Origin: Erwinia billingiae Eb661 | GTDB taxonomy: Bacteria > Pseudomonadota > Gammaproteobacteria > Enterobacterales > Enterobacteriaceae | Direction of reading: 5' to 3' | Assembly (NCBI RefSeq): GCF_000196615.1 | Contig: NC_014306.1 | Location: 2,046,001-2,110,000 of the forward strand | DNA: 64,000 bases | In this document: positions 46,771 to 55,617 of the stretch, piece after piece | How positions within the stretch are numbered: the stretch's first letter is position 1 | Layout of the letters: each line of letters opens with the position of its first letter | Translations under genes and position numbers: made by a program | Notes under the pieces: model-generated | Told to the model about the DNA's origin: nothing | Database searches by the model: none | What the model saw: the letters and a program-made list of their open reading frames with translations, nothing else

Positions 46771-47706
46771 ATGAACATGCGTTTAACTGTATTAGCCGTT
46801 GCCACCGCCTGCACTTTCTCCCACGCGGCGCTGGCAGCCGATAAAGGCACCATTATGATAATGGTGAACTCGCTGGATAACCCTTATTACGCCTCAGAAG
46901 CGAAAGGGGCCAATATGAAGGCGCAGGAATTAGGCTATAAAACGTCGGTCCTGTCTCACGGCGAAGATGTGAAGAAACAAAGCGAGCTGATCGATGCCGC
47001 GATCGGTAAAAAAGTGCAGGGCATTATCCTCGATAACGCCGACTCCACCGCCAGCGTCGCCGCCATTCAGAAAGCCAAGGATGCCGGCATTCCGGTGGTG
47101 CTGATTAACCGCGAAATCCCGGTCGATAACGTCGCGCTGGAGCAGATTACCCACAACAACTTCCAGGCCGGCTCTGACGTCGCCAACGTCTTCGTCGAGA
47201 AAATGGGTGAAAAGGGCAGCTATGCCGAACTGACCTGTAACCTCGCCGACAATAACTGCGTGACCCGCTCCAAATCCTTCCACCAGGTACTCGACCAGTA
47301 CACCGACATGAAAAGCGTCGCCCGCCAGGATGCGAAAGGCACCCTGATCGACGGCAAGCGCATCATGGACAGTATTCTGCAGGCGCATCCGGACGTGAAA
47401 GGGGTGATCTGTGGTAATGGCCCGGTGGCGTTGGGGGCGATTGCCGCGCTGAAAGCCGCAGGCCGTAACGATGTGATCGTGGTCGGTATTGATGGCAGCA
47501 ATGATGAACGTGACGCGGTGAAAGCCGGCACGCTGAAAGCCACCGTGATGCTGCAGGCTCAGGCCATCGCCGCACAGGGTGTGACCGATCTCGATAACTT
47601 TATCCAGAAAGGCACCAAGCCTGAGAAACAGCGTGTGATGTTCCGCGGCATTCTGATCAACCCGGACAATGCCTCGAAGGTTCAGGACTTCAATTACAAA
47701 TCCTGA
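46771..47706 (+). CDS. Periplasmic sugar-binding protein (RbsB-type)
   Basis: 311 residues, signal peptide about 1-22 (THAALAA-like ending AALAA). Type I periplasmic fold: KGTIMIMVNSLDNPYYASEAKGA, GIILDNADSTASVAAIQKAK, IPVVLINREI, VDGSNDER-like VVGIDGSNDERDAV. It delivers the substrate to the ABC transporter encoded by the following genes. A strong intercistronic hairpin lies between this gene and the next, a common means of raising binding-protein levels. Confidence 0.93.
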   Translation: MNMRLTVLAVATACTFSHAALAADKGTIMIMVNSLDNPYYASEAKGANMKAQELGYKTSVLSHGEDVKKQSELIDAAIGKKVQGIILDNADSTASVAAIQKAKDAGIPVVLINREIPVDNVALEQITHNNFQAGSDVANVFVEKMGEKGSYAELTCNLADNNCVTRSKSFHQVLDQYTDMKSVARQDAKGTLIDGKRIMDSILQAHPDVKGVICGNGPVALGAIAALKAAGRNDVIVVGIDGSNDERDAVKAGTLKATVMLQAQAIAAQGVTDLDNFIQKGTKPEKQRVMFRGILINPDNASKVQDFNYKS

Positions 47707-47728
47707 GTCGTGGTTGTGGTGATACTGC

Positions 47729-47748
47729 TGCGCCCCTTACGGGGCGCA
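47729..47748 (+). promoter_or_regulatory. Intercistronic hairpin after the binding-protein gene
   Basis: Perfect 8-bp stem TGCGCCCC / GGGGCGCA with a TTAC loop and no T-tract, 23 bases after the binding-protein stop. It probably protects the upstream mRNA from 3' decay and lowers downstream expression. Confidence 0.6.
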
Positions 47749-47761
47749 AAGGAGAGAATTT

Positions 47762-48379
47762 ATGTCCAGGCGAGTCTGGCTGGCAGTCGCGGCGTTAACC
47801 CTTGGCGGTTGCCGCATTGTGTCGCAACAGGAATTAGCCGACCTGAAAAACCCACCCAATCCGGCCATGGCGAACGTCACCAATACCTATCAGCAGAAGA
47901 TCGTGCCGCAGGTGCTTAACGATGCCAAACCGCTGGGCGAGGTAATGAAAGATCTGGCCGCCGCGAAGGACATCGACAGCGCCTGTAAGCAGTTTGGCTA
48001 CCGTAGCCAGGAAGAGAATCCGTGCGTCTTCACCGTGAAGATTAACGGCACAGTGTCGGCGGTGAATACCACCTCACGCAGCGGCAAGATGACGGTAAAA
48101 GACGTCAGCGGCCAGGACGTGGTGGTGCAGATTGGCCCGATAATTCGGGGCACCGCCCTGCGCGATGTCTACAAAGGTTCCAGCTATCAGGACTTCAACG
48201 ATCAGGTGCTGTTTGGTGATTACGGCCGGGCGATCAACACCCTGGCCTCGAATGAAGTGAAAAAACTTCAGCCGAAAGTGGGCGATCGGGTGGAAGTCGA
48301 TGGCGTGTTCAGCAGCTGGGACGTGCCGCAATCCGCACCGGATATCACTCCGGCCCGCGTTGTCCGTCAACAGGAGTAA
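47762..48379 (+). CDS. DUF2291 family lipoprotein
   Basis: 205 residues with lipobox LTLGGC (Cys 17). The body (QKIVPQVLNDAKPLGEVM, CVFTVKINGTVSAVNTTSRSGKMTV, VVVQIGPIIRGTALRD) is that of DUF2291, a family of unknown function found in ribose-type ABC operons. GGAGAG ribosome site. Role in uptake or in anchoring the binding protein is a guess. Confidence 0.88.
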   Translation: MSRRVWLAVAALTLGGCRIVSQQELADLKNPPNPAMANVTNTYQQKIVPQVLNDAKPLGEVMKDLAAAKDIDSACKQFGYRSQEENPCVFTVKINGTVSAVNTTSRSGKMTVKDVSGQDVVVQIGPIIRGTALRDVYKGSSYQDFNDQVLFGDYGRAINTLASNEVKKLQPKVGDRVEVDGVFSSWDVPQSAPDITPARVVRQQE

Positions 48380-48382
48380 ATC

Positions 48383-49933
48383 ATGGCGCACACTGAAGCG
48401 GATGTCCTGACGCCGGCCAGCCAGCAGTCGGACGTGATTATCGAAACCCGCAATGTTTCCCGCATTTATCCGGGCGTCACCGCGCTGGATTCGGTGGACT
48501 ATCGCGTGTATCGCAACAAGGTCAACGTGCTGATTGGCGAAAACGGCGCGGGCAAATCCACCATGATGAAAATGCTGGCGGGCGTGGAAGTGCCGTCCTC
48601 CGGGCAGATCCTGCTGGATGGCGAGCCGGTGACCTTACACACCACGCAGCAGGCCGAGAAACACGGTATCAGCATCATTTTTCAGGAGCTGAACCTGTTC
48701 CCGAATATGAACGTGATGGACAACATTTTTATCGGCAACGAATTCTTCCAGCGTGGGGTGATCAACGAGAAATACCAGTACCAGCTGGCGAAGGCGCTGC
48801 TGGAAAGGCTGGAGCTGGATGTCGATCCCTATGCGCCGTTGAACGAACTGGGCATTGGTCATCAGCAGCTGGTCGAGATCGCCCGGGCGCTGTCGAAAGA
48901 CACCCGCGTGCTGATCATGGACGAGCCGACCTCCGCCCTCAGCCAGTCGGAAGTGAAGGTGCTGTTTAACGTCATTGAGGCGCTGAAGCGCCGTGGCGTC
49001 ACCATCATCTATATCTCGCACCGGCTGGAAGAGCTGATGGAAATTGGCGATCACATCACCATTTTCCGCGACGGCCGTTTTATCAGCGAGCGTGAAGTCC
49101 GCGATGCCAGCGTGCCGTGGATCATCGAACAGATGGTCGGCGACAAGAAAAAGCACTTTGATTATCAGGCCGCCGAGCAGGGCGATGCGGTACTCAACGT
49201 CAATGGCTTAACCGCGCTGGCGCAGAACGGCGGCTACAAGCTTAACGACGTCAGCTTCTCGCTGCGCAAAGGCGAAGTGGTCGGCATTTATGGCCTGTTG
49301 GGGGCCGGGCGTACCGAGCTGTTTAAAGGTCTGATTGGCCTGATGTCCTGCCAGAGCGGCAGCGTCACGCTGAACGGCGAATGCCTCGACAAGCGCAATT
49401 TCCAGTACCGCCTGAAGAAGGGCATTGCGCTGGTGCCGGAAGATCGTAAAGGCGAAGGGGTGATCGAGCTGATGTCGATCAAGACCAATATGACCCTGAG
49501 CGATCTGAGCCTGAAAGGCTTCCGCCGTGCGCTGAACCTGCTGCATCCGCAGAAAGAAGCGCAGCGGGTCAACGAGATGATTGAACGGCTGGCGATCAAG
49601 GTCAGCGATGTCGAACTGCCGATCACCTCGCTTAGCGGCGGCAATCAGCAAAAGGTGGTGCTCGGCAAAGCGTTAATGACCGGCCCGGAAGTGGTGCTGC
49701 TGGATGAGCCGACGCGTGGCATTGATGTCGGCGCCAAAACTGACGTTTATCACCTGATTGGGTCAATGGCCCGGCAGGGACTGGCAGTGATGTTTTCCTC
49801 CTCAGAGCTGGATGAGGTCATGGCGTTGGCCGACCGGATCCTGGTGATGGCCGATGGAAAAATCACCGCCGATTTACCCCGGGCTGAAGCCACCCGCGAG
49901 CGGCTTATCACGGCGTCCACTCCACATGATTAG
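48383..49933 (+). CDS. Sugar ABC transporter ATP-binding protein (RbsA-type)
   Basis: 516 residues with two ATP-binding cassettes. First cassette: IGENGAGKSTMMK, Walker B LIMDEPTSAL. Second: GLLGAGRTEL (degenerate Walker A as usual for RbsA/MglA), LSGGNQQKVVLGKAL, LLDEPTRGIDVG. Starts three bases after the lipoprotein stop. Energises sugar import with the permease encoded next. Confidence 0.95.
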   Translation: MAHTEADVLTPASQQSDVIIETRNVSRIYPGVTALDSVDYRVYRNKVNVLIGENGAGKSTMMKMLAGVEVPSSGQILLDGEPVTLHTTQQAEKHGISIIFQELNLFPNMNVMDNIFIGNEFFQRGVINEKYQYQLAKALLERLELDVDPYAPLNELGIGHQQLVEIARALSKDTRVLIMDEPTSALSQSEVKVLFNVIEALKRRGVTIIYISHRLEELMEIGDHITIFRDGRFISEREVRDASVPWIIEQMVGDKKKHFDYQAAEQGDAVLNVNGLTALAQNGGYKLNDVSFSLRKGEVVGIYGLLGAGRTELFKGLIGLMSCQSGSVTLNGECLDKRNFQYRLKKGIALVPEDRKGEGVIELMSIKTNMTLSDLSLKGFRRALNLLHPQKEAQRVNEMIERLAIKVSDVELPITSLSGGNQQKVVLGKALMTGPEVVLLDEPTRGIDVGAKTDVYHLIGSMARQGLAVMFSSSELDEVMALADRILVMADGKITADLPRAEATRERLITASTPHD

Positions 49934-49963
49934 CGTGCCCCCCGGGCGTTGAGGAACAAGACC

Positions 49964-51031
49964 ATGAACCAGAAATATTTGCTCTATATGTATCTGCTGA
50001 AGGCCCGTACGTTTATCGCGTTGCTGATCGTCATTGGCTTTTTCAGCGTGATGGTGCCGAACTTTTTGACTCCGTCTAACCTGCTGATCATGACCCAGCA
50101 CGTGGCGATCACCGGTCTGCTGGCAATCGGCATGACGCTGGTGATCCTCACCGGCGGTATCGACCTGTCCGTCGGCGCGGTGGCCGGGATTTGCGGCATG
50201 GTGGCCGGTGCGCTGCTGACCAACGGCCTGCCGCTGTGGGGCGGACAAACGCTGTTCCTCAACGTGCCGGAAGTGATCCTGGTAGTCACCCTGTTCGGCA
50301 TCGTGGTTGGGCTGATCAATGGCGCGGTGATCACCCGGCTCGGTGTGGCACCGTTTATCTGTACGCTGGGCATGATGTATGTCGCGCGCGGTGCCGCGCT
50401 GTTATGGAACGATGGCAGCACCTACGCCAACCTGGTGGGCTTGCCGCAGCTGGGCAATACCGGCTTCGCCATTCTCGGCTCGGGCAGCATTTTGGGCGTC
50501 TATATCCCGATCTGGATGATGGTTGGCCTGCTGCTGGTCGGACTGTATATCACCCGTAAAACGCCGTTGGGGCGCTATATCTACGCCAGCGGCGGTAACG
50601 AGTCGGCGGCCCGGTTGGCCGGTGTGCCAATCATCAAAGTGAAAGTGTTTGTTTACGCCTTCTCGGGGATGTGTGCGGCGCTGGTGGGATTGATTGTCGC
50701 CTCGCAGCTGCAAACGGCGCACCCGATGACCGGCAACATGTTTGAAATGGACGCTATCGGGGCCACGGTACTGGGTGGAACCGCGCTGGCGGGCGGTCGC
50801 GGTCGCGTGTCGGGCTCAATTATCGGCGCGTTCGTGATCGTCTTCCTCGCCGATGGCATGGTGATGATGGGCGTCAGCGACTTCTGGCAAATGGTGATTA
50901 AAGGCCTGGTGATTGTCACCGCAGTGGTTATCGACCAGTTCCAGCAACGCCTGCAAAGCAAAGTGGTTCTGATGCGTCGTCACGAAAAAAAGCAGGCGGC
51001 CGCGCCGCTCTCTGAGGTCAGTCATGGCTAG
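49964..51031 (+). CDS. Sugar ABC transporter permease (RbsC-type)
   Basis: 355 residues from the ATG with GAGGAACAAGACC upstream; a TTG 15 bases earlier is less likely. About 8-10 transmembrane helices; family motifs GMTLVILTGGIDLSVGAV, GAVITRLGVAPFICTLGMM, YASGGNESAARLAGV and GATVLGGTALAGGRGRVSGSIIGA split over residues 100-295. Overlaps the kinase gene by eight bases. Confidence 0.95.
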   Translation: MNQKYLLYMYLLKARTFIALLIVIGFFSVMVPNFLTPSNLLIMTQHVAITGLLAIGMTLVILTGGIDLSVGAVAGICGMVAGALLTNGLPLWGGQTLFLNVPEVILVVTLFGIVVGLINGAVITRLGVAPFICTLGMMYVARGAALLWNDGSTYANLVGLPQLGNTGFAILGSGSILGVYIPIWMMVGLLLVGLYITRKTPLGRYIYASGGNESAARLAGVPIIKVKVFVYAFSGMCAALVGLIVASQLQTAHPMTGNMFEMDAIGATVLGGTALAGGRGRVSGSIIGAFVIVFLADGMVMMGVSDFWQMVIKGLVIVTAVVIDQFQQRLQSKVVLMRRHEKKQAAAPLSEVSHG

Positions 51032-52559
51032 AGAGCTGATCATTGCGCTGGATGAAGGCACCAGCAATGTTAAAGCGGTCGCCATTGATGCCCGTGGACA
51101 GGTGGTGACCAAAGCCTCGCGCCCGCTGACGGTGGACACGCCACGCTCAGGCTGGGTGGAGCAGGACGGCATGATGCTGCTGAACGCCTCTCTGACCGTG
51201 GTCAGCGAGGTTATCCACAGCGTTGGCGAAAACCGCGTCGCGGCGCTGGCAATCAGTAACCAACGTGAAACGGCGATGGGCTGGGAGCGGGCGACCGGGA
51301 AACCGATCGCGCCGGCAATAACCTGGCAGTGTTCCCGCTCTTCGCCATTTTGCGAGCAGCTCAGAGGCGATCATCAGGACGCGTTGATCCGCTCGGTGAC
51401 CGGCCTGCCGATTGCGCCGCTGTTTTCCGCCTCAAAAATGCGCTGGCTGCTGGATAACACCGCAGATGGCGCGGAAAGGGCGGCTAACGGTGAGCTCTGC
51501 CTCGGCACTATCGATGCCTGGCTGCTGTGGCATTTTACCGGTGGCAAGCAGTTCCGCTGCGATACCTCCAACGCGGCACGCACCCAGCTGCTGAATCTGC
51601 AAACCGGCGAGTGGGATGAGGCGATGCTGGCGCTGTTTGGCCTGCCGCGCGTGGCCTTACCCGAAATTCATCCGTCCAGCGGACTGTTTGGCACCACCCG
51701 TGGCCTGAGCGGAATTCCCGATGGTCTGCCGATTATGGCGATGGTCGGCGATTCCCATGCCGCGCTCTATGGGCACGGGCTGGGGCAGGCGGGCGGCGTA
51801 AAAGCGACCTACGGCACCGGTTCTTCGGTGATGGCGCCGTTGCTGACGCCGGACACCAGTATTACTCAGCTGGCGACCACCGTCGCCTGGCACGATGGCG
51901 AACGTCTGGTGTACGGGCTGGAAGGCAATATTCCGCACACCGGCGACGGCGTGGCCTGGATGGCACAGGCCACCGGGCTGACCGACGGCAAAGGACAGGT
52001 CCTCAGCCGGGCGCTGCATGAACTGCCTGCCAGCATCGACTCAACGCTGGGCGTTTATTTCGTGCCGGCGCTGACCGGCACCGGCGCGCCCTGGTGGGAC
52101 GATCAGGCGCGCGGGGTGATTTGCGGCCTCAGTCGTGGCGTGACGCCTGCCCATCTGATCCGCGCTTCGCTGGAAGCCATTGCGTACCAGATTGCCGACG
52201 TGATCACCGCTATGCGTCAGCATCCCGGCTTCCATCTTGAGACGCTGATGGTTGACGGCGGCCCGACGCAAAACCCGTGGCTGATGCAGTTCCAGGCCGA
52301 TCTGCTGGGTTGCCCGGTGGCGCGCAGCAGTACGCCAGAACTGTCGGCGCTGGGCGCGGGACTGCTGGCAAGGCGCGCGCTGGAACAGCTTAACGACAGC
52401 CAGCTGATCGCGCTGTTACCTGAACACGATTGCTGGCTGCCTGACGCCGCCCGCTATCAGCAACTTAACACCAGTTGGCAAGGCTGGCGTGAGGCGGTAC
52501 AGCGCACGCTCTGGCAGCCTGCTGGCCAAACCCATCAAGGAGAACAGCATGAAGCGTAA
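51024..52559 (+). CDS. FGGY-family sugar kinase
   Basis: 511 residues. FGGY N-terminus IIALDEGTSNVKAVAIDARG, WVEQDG, substrate segment NQRETAMGWERATGKPIAPAITWQ split near residues 75-100 (close to glycerol kinase style), TYGTGSSVM, and C-terminal MVDGGPTQNPWLMQFQADLL. It phosphorylates a ketose or polyol. Together with the transketolase it implies a ketose phosphate intermediate. Overlaps the next gene by eleven bases. The exact substrate cannot be read from sequence. Confidence 0.93.
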   Translation: MARELIIALDEGTSNVKAVAIDARGQVVTKASRPLTVDTPRSGWVEQDGMMLLNASLTVVSEVIHSVGENRVAALAISNQRETAMGWERATGKPIAPAITWQCSRSSPFCEQLRGDHQDALIRSVTGLPIAPLFSASKMRWLLDNTADGAERAANGELCLGTIDAWLLWHFTGGKQFRCDTSNAARTQLLNLQTGEWDEAMLALFGLPRVALPEIHPSSGLFGTTRGLSGIPDGLPIMAMVGDSHAALYGHGLGQAGGVKATYGTGSSVMAPLLTPDTSITQLATTVAWHDGERLVYGLEGNIPHTGDGVAWMAQATGLTDGKGQVLSRALHELPASIDSTLGVYFVPALTGTGAPWWDDQARGVICGLSRGVTPAHLIRASLEAIAYQIADVITAMRQHPGFHLETLMVDGGPTQNPWLMQFQADLLGCPVARSSTPELSALGAGLLARRALEQLNDSQLIALLPEHDCWLPDAARYQQLNTSWQGWREAVQRTLWQPAGQTHQGEQHEA

Positions 52560-53346
52560 TTTTGCGGGCAAAACCGTGGTGATCACCGGCGCCTGTCGGG
52601 GTATTGGGGCGGGCATCGCCGAGCGTTTCGCCAGCGACGGCGCCCGTCTGGTGATGGTTTCAAACGCGGAGCGGGTGTTCGAAACCGCCGAAAAGATTAA
52701 GGCGGCGCACGGCAGTGAGATCCTCGCGTTGCAGGTGGACGTCACCGATGAACAGCAGGTGCAGCATCTGTATCAGGAAGCGGCATCCCGCTTTGGCTCC
52801 ATCGACGTCTCGATTCAGAACGCGGGGGTGATCACCATCGATACCTTCGACAAAATGCCGAAGTCTGACTTTGATAAGATTCTGGCGGTGAACACCACCG
52901 GCGTCTGGCTGTGCTGCCGTGAAGCGGCAAAATATATGGTCAAACAGCAGTCGGGCAGCCTGATCAACACCTCGTCAGGCCAGGGACGTCAGGGGTTTAT
53001 CTACACGCCGCATTATGCCGCCAGTAAAATGGGCGTGATTGGCATTACCCAGAGCCTGTCGCAGGAGCTGGCACCGTGGAACATCACCGTTAACGCCTTC
53101 TGTCCGGGCATTATCGAAAGCGAGATGTGGGATTATAACGATCGGGTGTGGGGCGAAATTCTCAGCACCGAACAGAAAACCTACGGCAAGGGCGAACTGA
53201 TGGCGGAGTGGGTGCAAAATATTCCGTTGAAGCGGGCAGGGCAGCCGCAGGATGTCGCCGGGCTGGTGGCCTTTTTAGCGTCCGATGATGCGCGATACAT
53301 CACCGGACAGACCATCAACGTCGACGGCGGATTAATCATGTCCTGA
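52549..53346 (+). CDS. Short-chain dehydrogenase (sugar operon, second; sorbitol-dehydrogenase-like)
   Basis: 265 residues from the ATG with AAGGAG upstream. Classical SDR: VVITGACRGIGAGIAERF, NAGVI, catalytic NTSSGQGRQG and YAASK, PGIIESEMWDYND. The PGxxxxxMW followed by a charged helix resembles polyol dehydrogenases such as sorbitol, galactitol and butanediol dehydrogenases. Last gene of the operon. It and the first SDR could act on two different polyols or two steps. Confidence 0.9.
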   Translation: MKRNFAGKTVVITGACRGIGAGIAERFASDGARLVMVSNAERVFETAEKIKAAHGSEILALQVDVTDEQQVQHLYQEAASRFGSIDVSIQNAGVITIDTFDKMPKSDFDKILAVNTTGVWLCCREAAKYMVKQQSGSLINTSSGQGRQGFIYTPHYAASKMGVIGITQSLSQELAPWNITVNAFCPGIIESEMWDYNDRVWGEILSTEQKTYGKGELMAEWVQNIPLKRAGQPQDVAGLVAFLASDDARYITGQTINVDGGLIMS

Positions 53347-53355
53347 GGACATCGG

Positions 53356-53904
53356 TTACTCGTTGCCAAACCGCCCAATCAATCCGGCCGCACCTAAGGT
53401 GTGGCCTTTTAGTTTGCTGAGTAATTCCTCGCGGGTTAAGCCCTGTCCCAGCGCGTTGGCCGGTAAATCCGTGGCGATCAGCGTGAAGTTATAGTGGTGC
53501 TGTCCGCTGCCTGCCGGCGGGCAGGGGCCGTAATAGCGCAGGGTGCCTGGGCTGTTTTTGCCGCCGGTATAGCCTTTGCCGTCAGTCAACTCTCCTCTGG
53601 CAAAGCTGGTGCGCTGGAAGGGAATGTTGTAGGCCACCATATGATTGACGCCCAGTCCTTTTGCGCCGACCGGATCCACCAGCGTCAGGGCAAAGCTTTT
53701 GGTGCCCGGCGGCGGATTGTTCCAGCTCAGGGCCGGCGAGATGCCTTCGCCGGTGCAGCTGGCATTCCCTTTGGCATTGCCGGCAAAGGTTTTGGCCATC
53801 ACATCATTGTCATTAAAGTCGGGCGAATGGAGGGTGAAAACGGGCGCGGCGCTGGCCGCAGTCGCACAAGCCAGCAAAGAGAAACAGAGCAAAATTCTTT
53901 TCAT
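53356..53904 (-). CDS. YbhB/YbcL family (PEBP-like) periplasmic protein
   Basis: 182 residues, signal peptide about 1-19 (ASAA). Phosphatidylethanolamine-binding fold: FTLHSPDFNDNDVM, GISPALSWNNPPPGTKSFAL, DPVGAKGLGVNHMVAYNIP and YYGPCPPAGSGQHHYNFTL with the ligand-site Asp and His. Convergent with the sugar operon, ten bases apart. Homologues in E. coli include YbcL, which modulates host responses in some strains; function here unknown. Confidence 0.9.
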   Translation of the reverse strand: MKRILLCFSLLACATAASAAPVFTLHSPDFNDNDVMAKTFAGNAKGNASCTGEGISPALSWNNPPPGTKSFALTLVDPVGAKGLGVNHMVAYNIPFQRTSFARGELTDGKGYTGGKNSPGTLRYYGPCPPAGSGQHHYNFTLIATDLPANALGQGLTREELLSKLKGHTLGAAGLIGRFGNE

Positions 53905-54116
53905 CAGTCACATCCTGTTGGTAAATGCCTGGTCAAAGCCTGGACGATCCTCCTTATGTTCGCCAGTTAACTGGATGATTTGGATAGAATCCGATCAACC
54001 AGGAGCCATCTGACTCGCGCTCCTTCGCGTATTACGTTACCCTTTGATTAGATTTGTGATCTGTCTTACGTTTTTCACGTTTAAAAACTGCATTGCCGCA
54101 GGCAATCATTGAGGTT

Positions 54117-55547
54117 ATGACAAAATTTCACCCGATCCGCTCACTTTGCGCTGTGCTGGTGCTGGTTCTGGCCGGCGGTGCTGACCATGATGCGCAGGCG
54201 CTGACCACGGATACCCGTGTCGCCGATGCGCCGTTTGACGATCCCGCCCGTTTTAGCCAGTCGCTGCCGGACTTAGGCAGCACCGCATCTGATGACAGCG
54301 CGTTAGAGAAACGCGTCGCCCAGGCGATGAAAACCATTGGCGAAGCCAGTATGAGCAGTGATGACGATCAGTCACTGGGCAGCGAGGCGGGCCAGTGGGC
54401 ATTCAATCACTTCCGGGACGAGGCCGCCAAACGGGCCGAGACCGAAGGGCAGCAGCTGCTCTCACCTTACGGTCGCGCCAGTATGTCGCTGATGGTGGAT
54501 ATGAAGGGCGACTTTTCCGGCACTTCTGCGCAATTAGTGACGCCCTGGGCGGACAACTATCGCTATCTCACCTTCAGCCAGCTCGGCGTCGAACAGACCG
54601 ATTACGGTCTGGTGGGCAATGCCGGCGTGGGGCAGCGTTGGGTGGCCGGTCACTGGCGGGTCGGATACAACGCCTTTGTCGATCAGATGTTTGAATCCAA
54701 TCAGCAGCGCGGATCGCTGGGCGCGGAAGCCTGGGGTGACTATTTGCGCTTCTCGGCCAACTATTATCAGCCGCTTTCCGGCTGGCGCGATCAAAACAGC
54801 CTGACCGAGATGCGTATGGCGCGCGGTTATGACATCACGTCGCAGGGCTATCTGCCGTTTTACCGCCAGCTGGGCGTATCGTTAAGCTATGAGCAATATC
54901 TTGGTGACAACGTGGATTTGTTTAACAGCGGCACCCAGGGCAGCAATCCGTCGGCGATTGAGCTGGGCGTCAGCTATACGCCGGTGCCGCTGTTTACCGT
55001 CACCGCCAGCCATAAAACCGCAGATACCGGCGAAACCCAGGATCAGTTCGGTCTGAAGATGAATTATCAGATTGGCGTCGCGCTCAGCAAGCAGCTGTCG
55101 GCGGATAACGTGGCGGCAGCCCGTTCGCTGAGCGGCAGCCGCTATGACACGGTGAACCGGAATAACTCACCGGTGATGGAGTTCCGTCAAAGTAAGACGC
55201 TGTCGGTGTTCCTCGCCACGCCGCCGTGGCAGGTTCAGCCGGGCGAAACGCTGCCGCTGAAGCTGCAAATTCGTCATGCCAATGCGATCAAGGCCATCAG
55301 CTGGCAGGGTGATACCCAGGCGCTGAGCCTGACGCCGCCCGCCAGCAATACCGATCCGCAGGGCTGGAGCATCATTATTCCGGCCTGGGACAGTTCAGAA
55401 GGGGCGAGCAATGAGTATCGTCTTTCGGTCACGCTGGAGGACAGCAAGCAGCAGCGCGTCACCTCTAACTGGATCACCCTGAAGCTGGTGGCCCCGGTCA
55501 CTCTGCAGGGGGATCAGCAAAACCCGTATGATTTGATGGCACCCTGA
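54117..55547 (+). CDS. ychO: YchO-like inverse autotransporter (invasin-type) protein
   Basis: 476 residues from the ATG with GAGGT upstream; an earlier start at 54093 is possible. Signal peptide about 1-29 (DAQA). A short acidic N-terminal helix leads to a 12-strand beta-barrel of the intimin/invasin type (AGQWAFNHFRDEAAKRAETEGQ region; GRASMSLMVDMKG, VGYNAFVDQMFESN, RFSANYYQPLSGW, MARGYDITSQGYLPFY). One C-terminal Ig-like domain follows (about 365-470). Only a single passenger domain, as in E. coli YchO. It lies where E. coli has ychO downstream of cha genes, after a 21-kb insertion. Confidence 0.85.
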   Translation: MTKFHPIRSLCAVLVLVLAGGADHDAQALTTDTRVADAPFDDPARFSQSLPDLGSTASDDSALEKRVAQAMKTIGEASMSSDDDQSLGSEAGQWAFNHFRDEAAKRAETEGQQLLSPYGRASMSLMVDMKGDFSGTSAQLVTPWADNYRYLTFSQLGVEQTDYGLVGNAGVGQRWVAGHWRVGYNAFVDQMFESNQQRGSLGAEAWGDYLRFSANYYQPLSGWRDQNSLTEMRMARGYDITSQGYLPFYRQLGVSLSYEQYLGDNVDLFNSGTQGSNPSAIELGVSYTPVPLFTVTASHKTADTGETQDQFGLKMNYQIGVALSKQLSADNVAAARSLSGSRYDTVNRNNSPVMEFRQSKTLSVFLATPPWQVQPGETLPLKLQIRHANAIKAISWQGDTQALSLTPPASNTDPQGWSIIIPAWDSSEGASNEYRLSVTLEDSKQQRVTSNWITLKLVAPVTLQGDQQNPYDLMAP

Positions 55548-55558
55548 GCCGCAGGCGT

Positions 55559-55598
55559 AAAAAAGGGCCTTTCCTTGTCAGACACAGGTGAAAGGCCC
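55559..55598 (-). terminator. Terminator of the first porin gene
   Basis: Minus-strand stem GGGCCTTTC / GAAAGGCCC followed by T6 (A-tract at 55559-55564 on the plus strand). Confidence 0.85.
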
Positions 55599-55617
55599 GT
55601 GGGTAATACAGCGAGGG

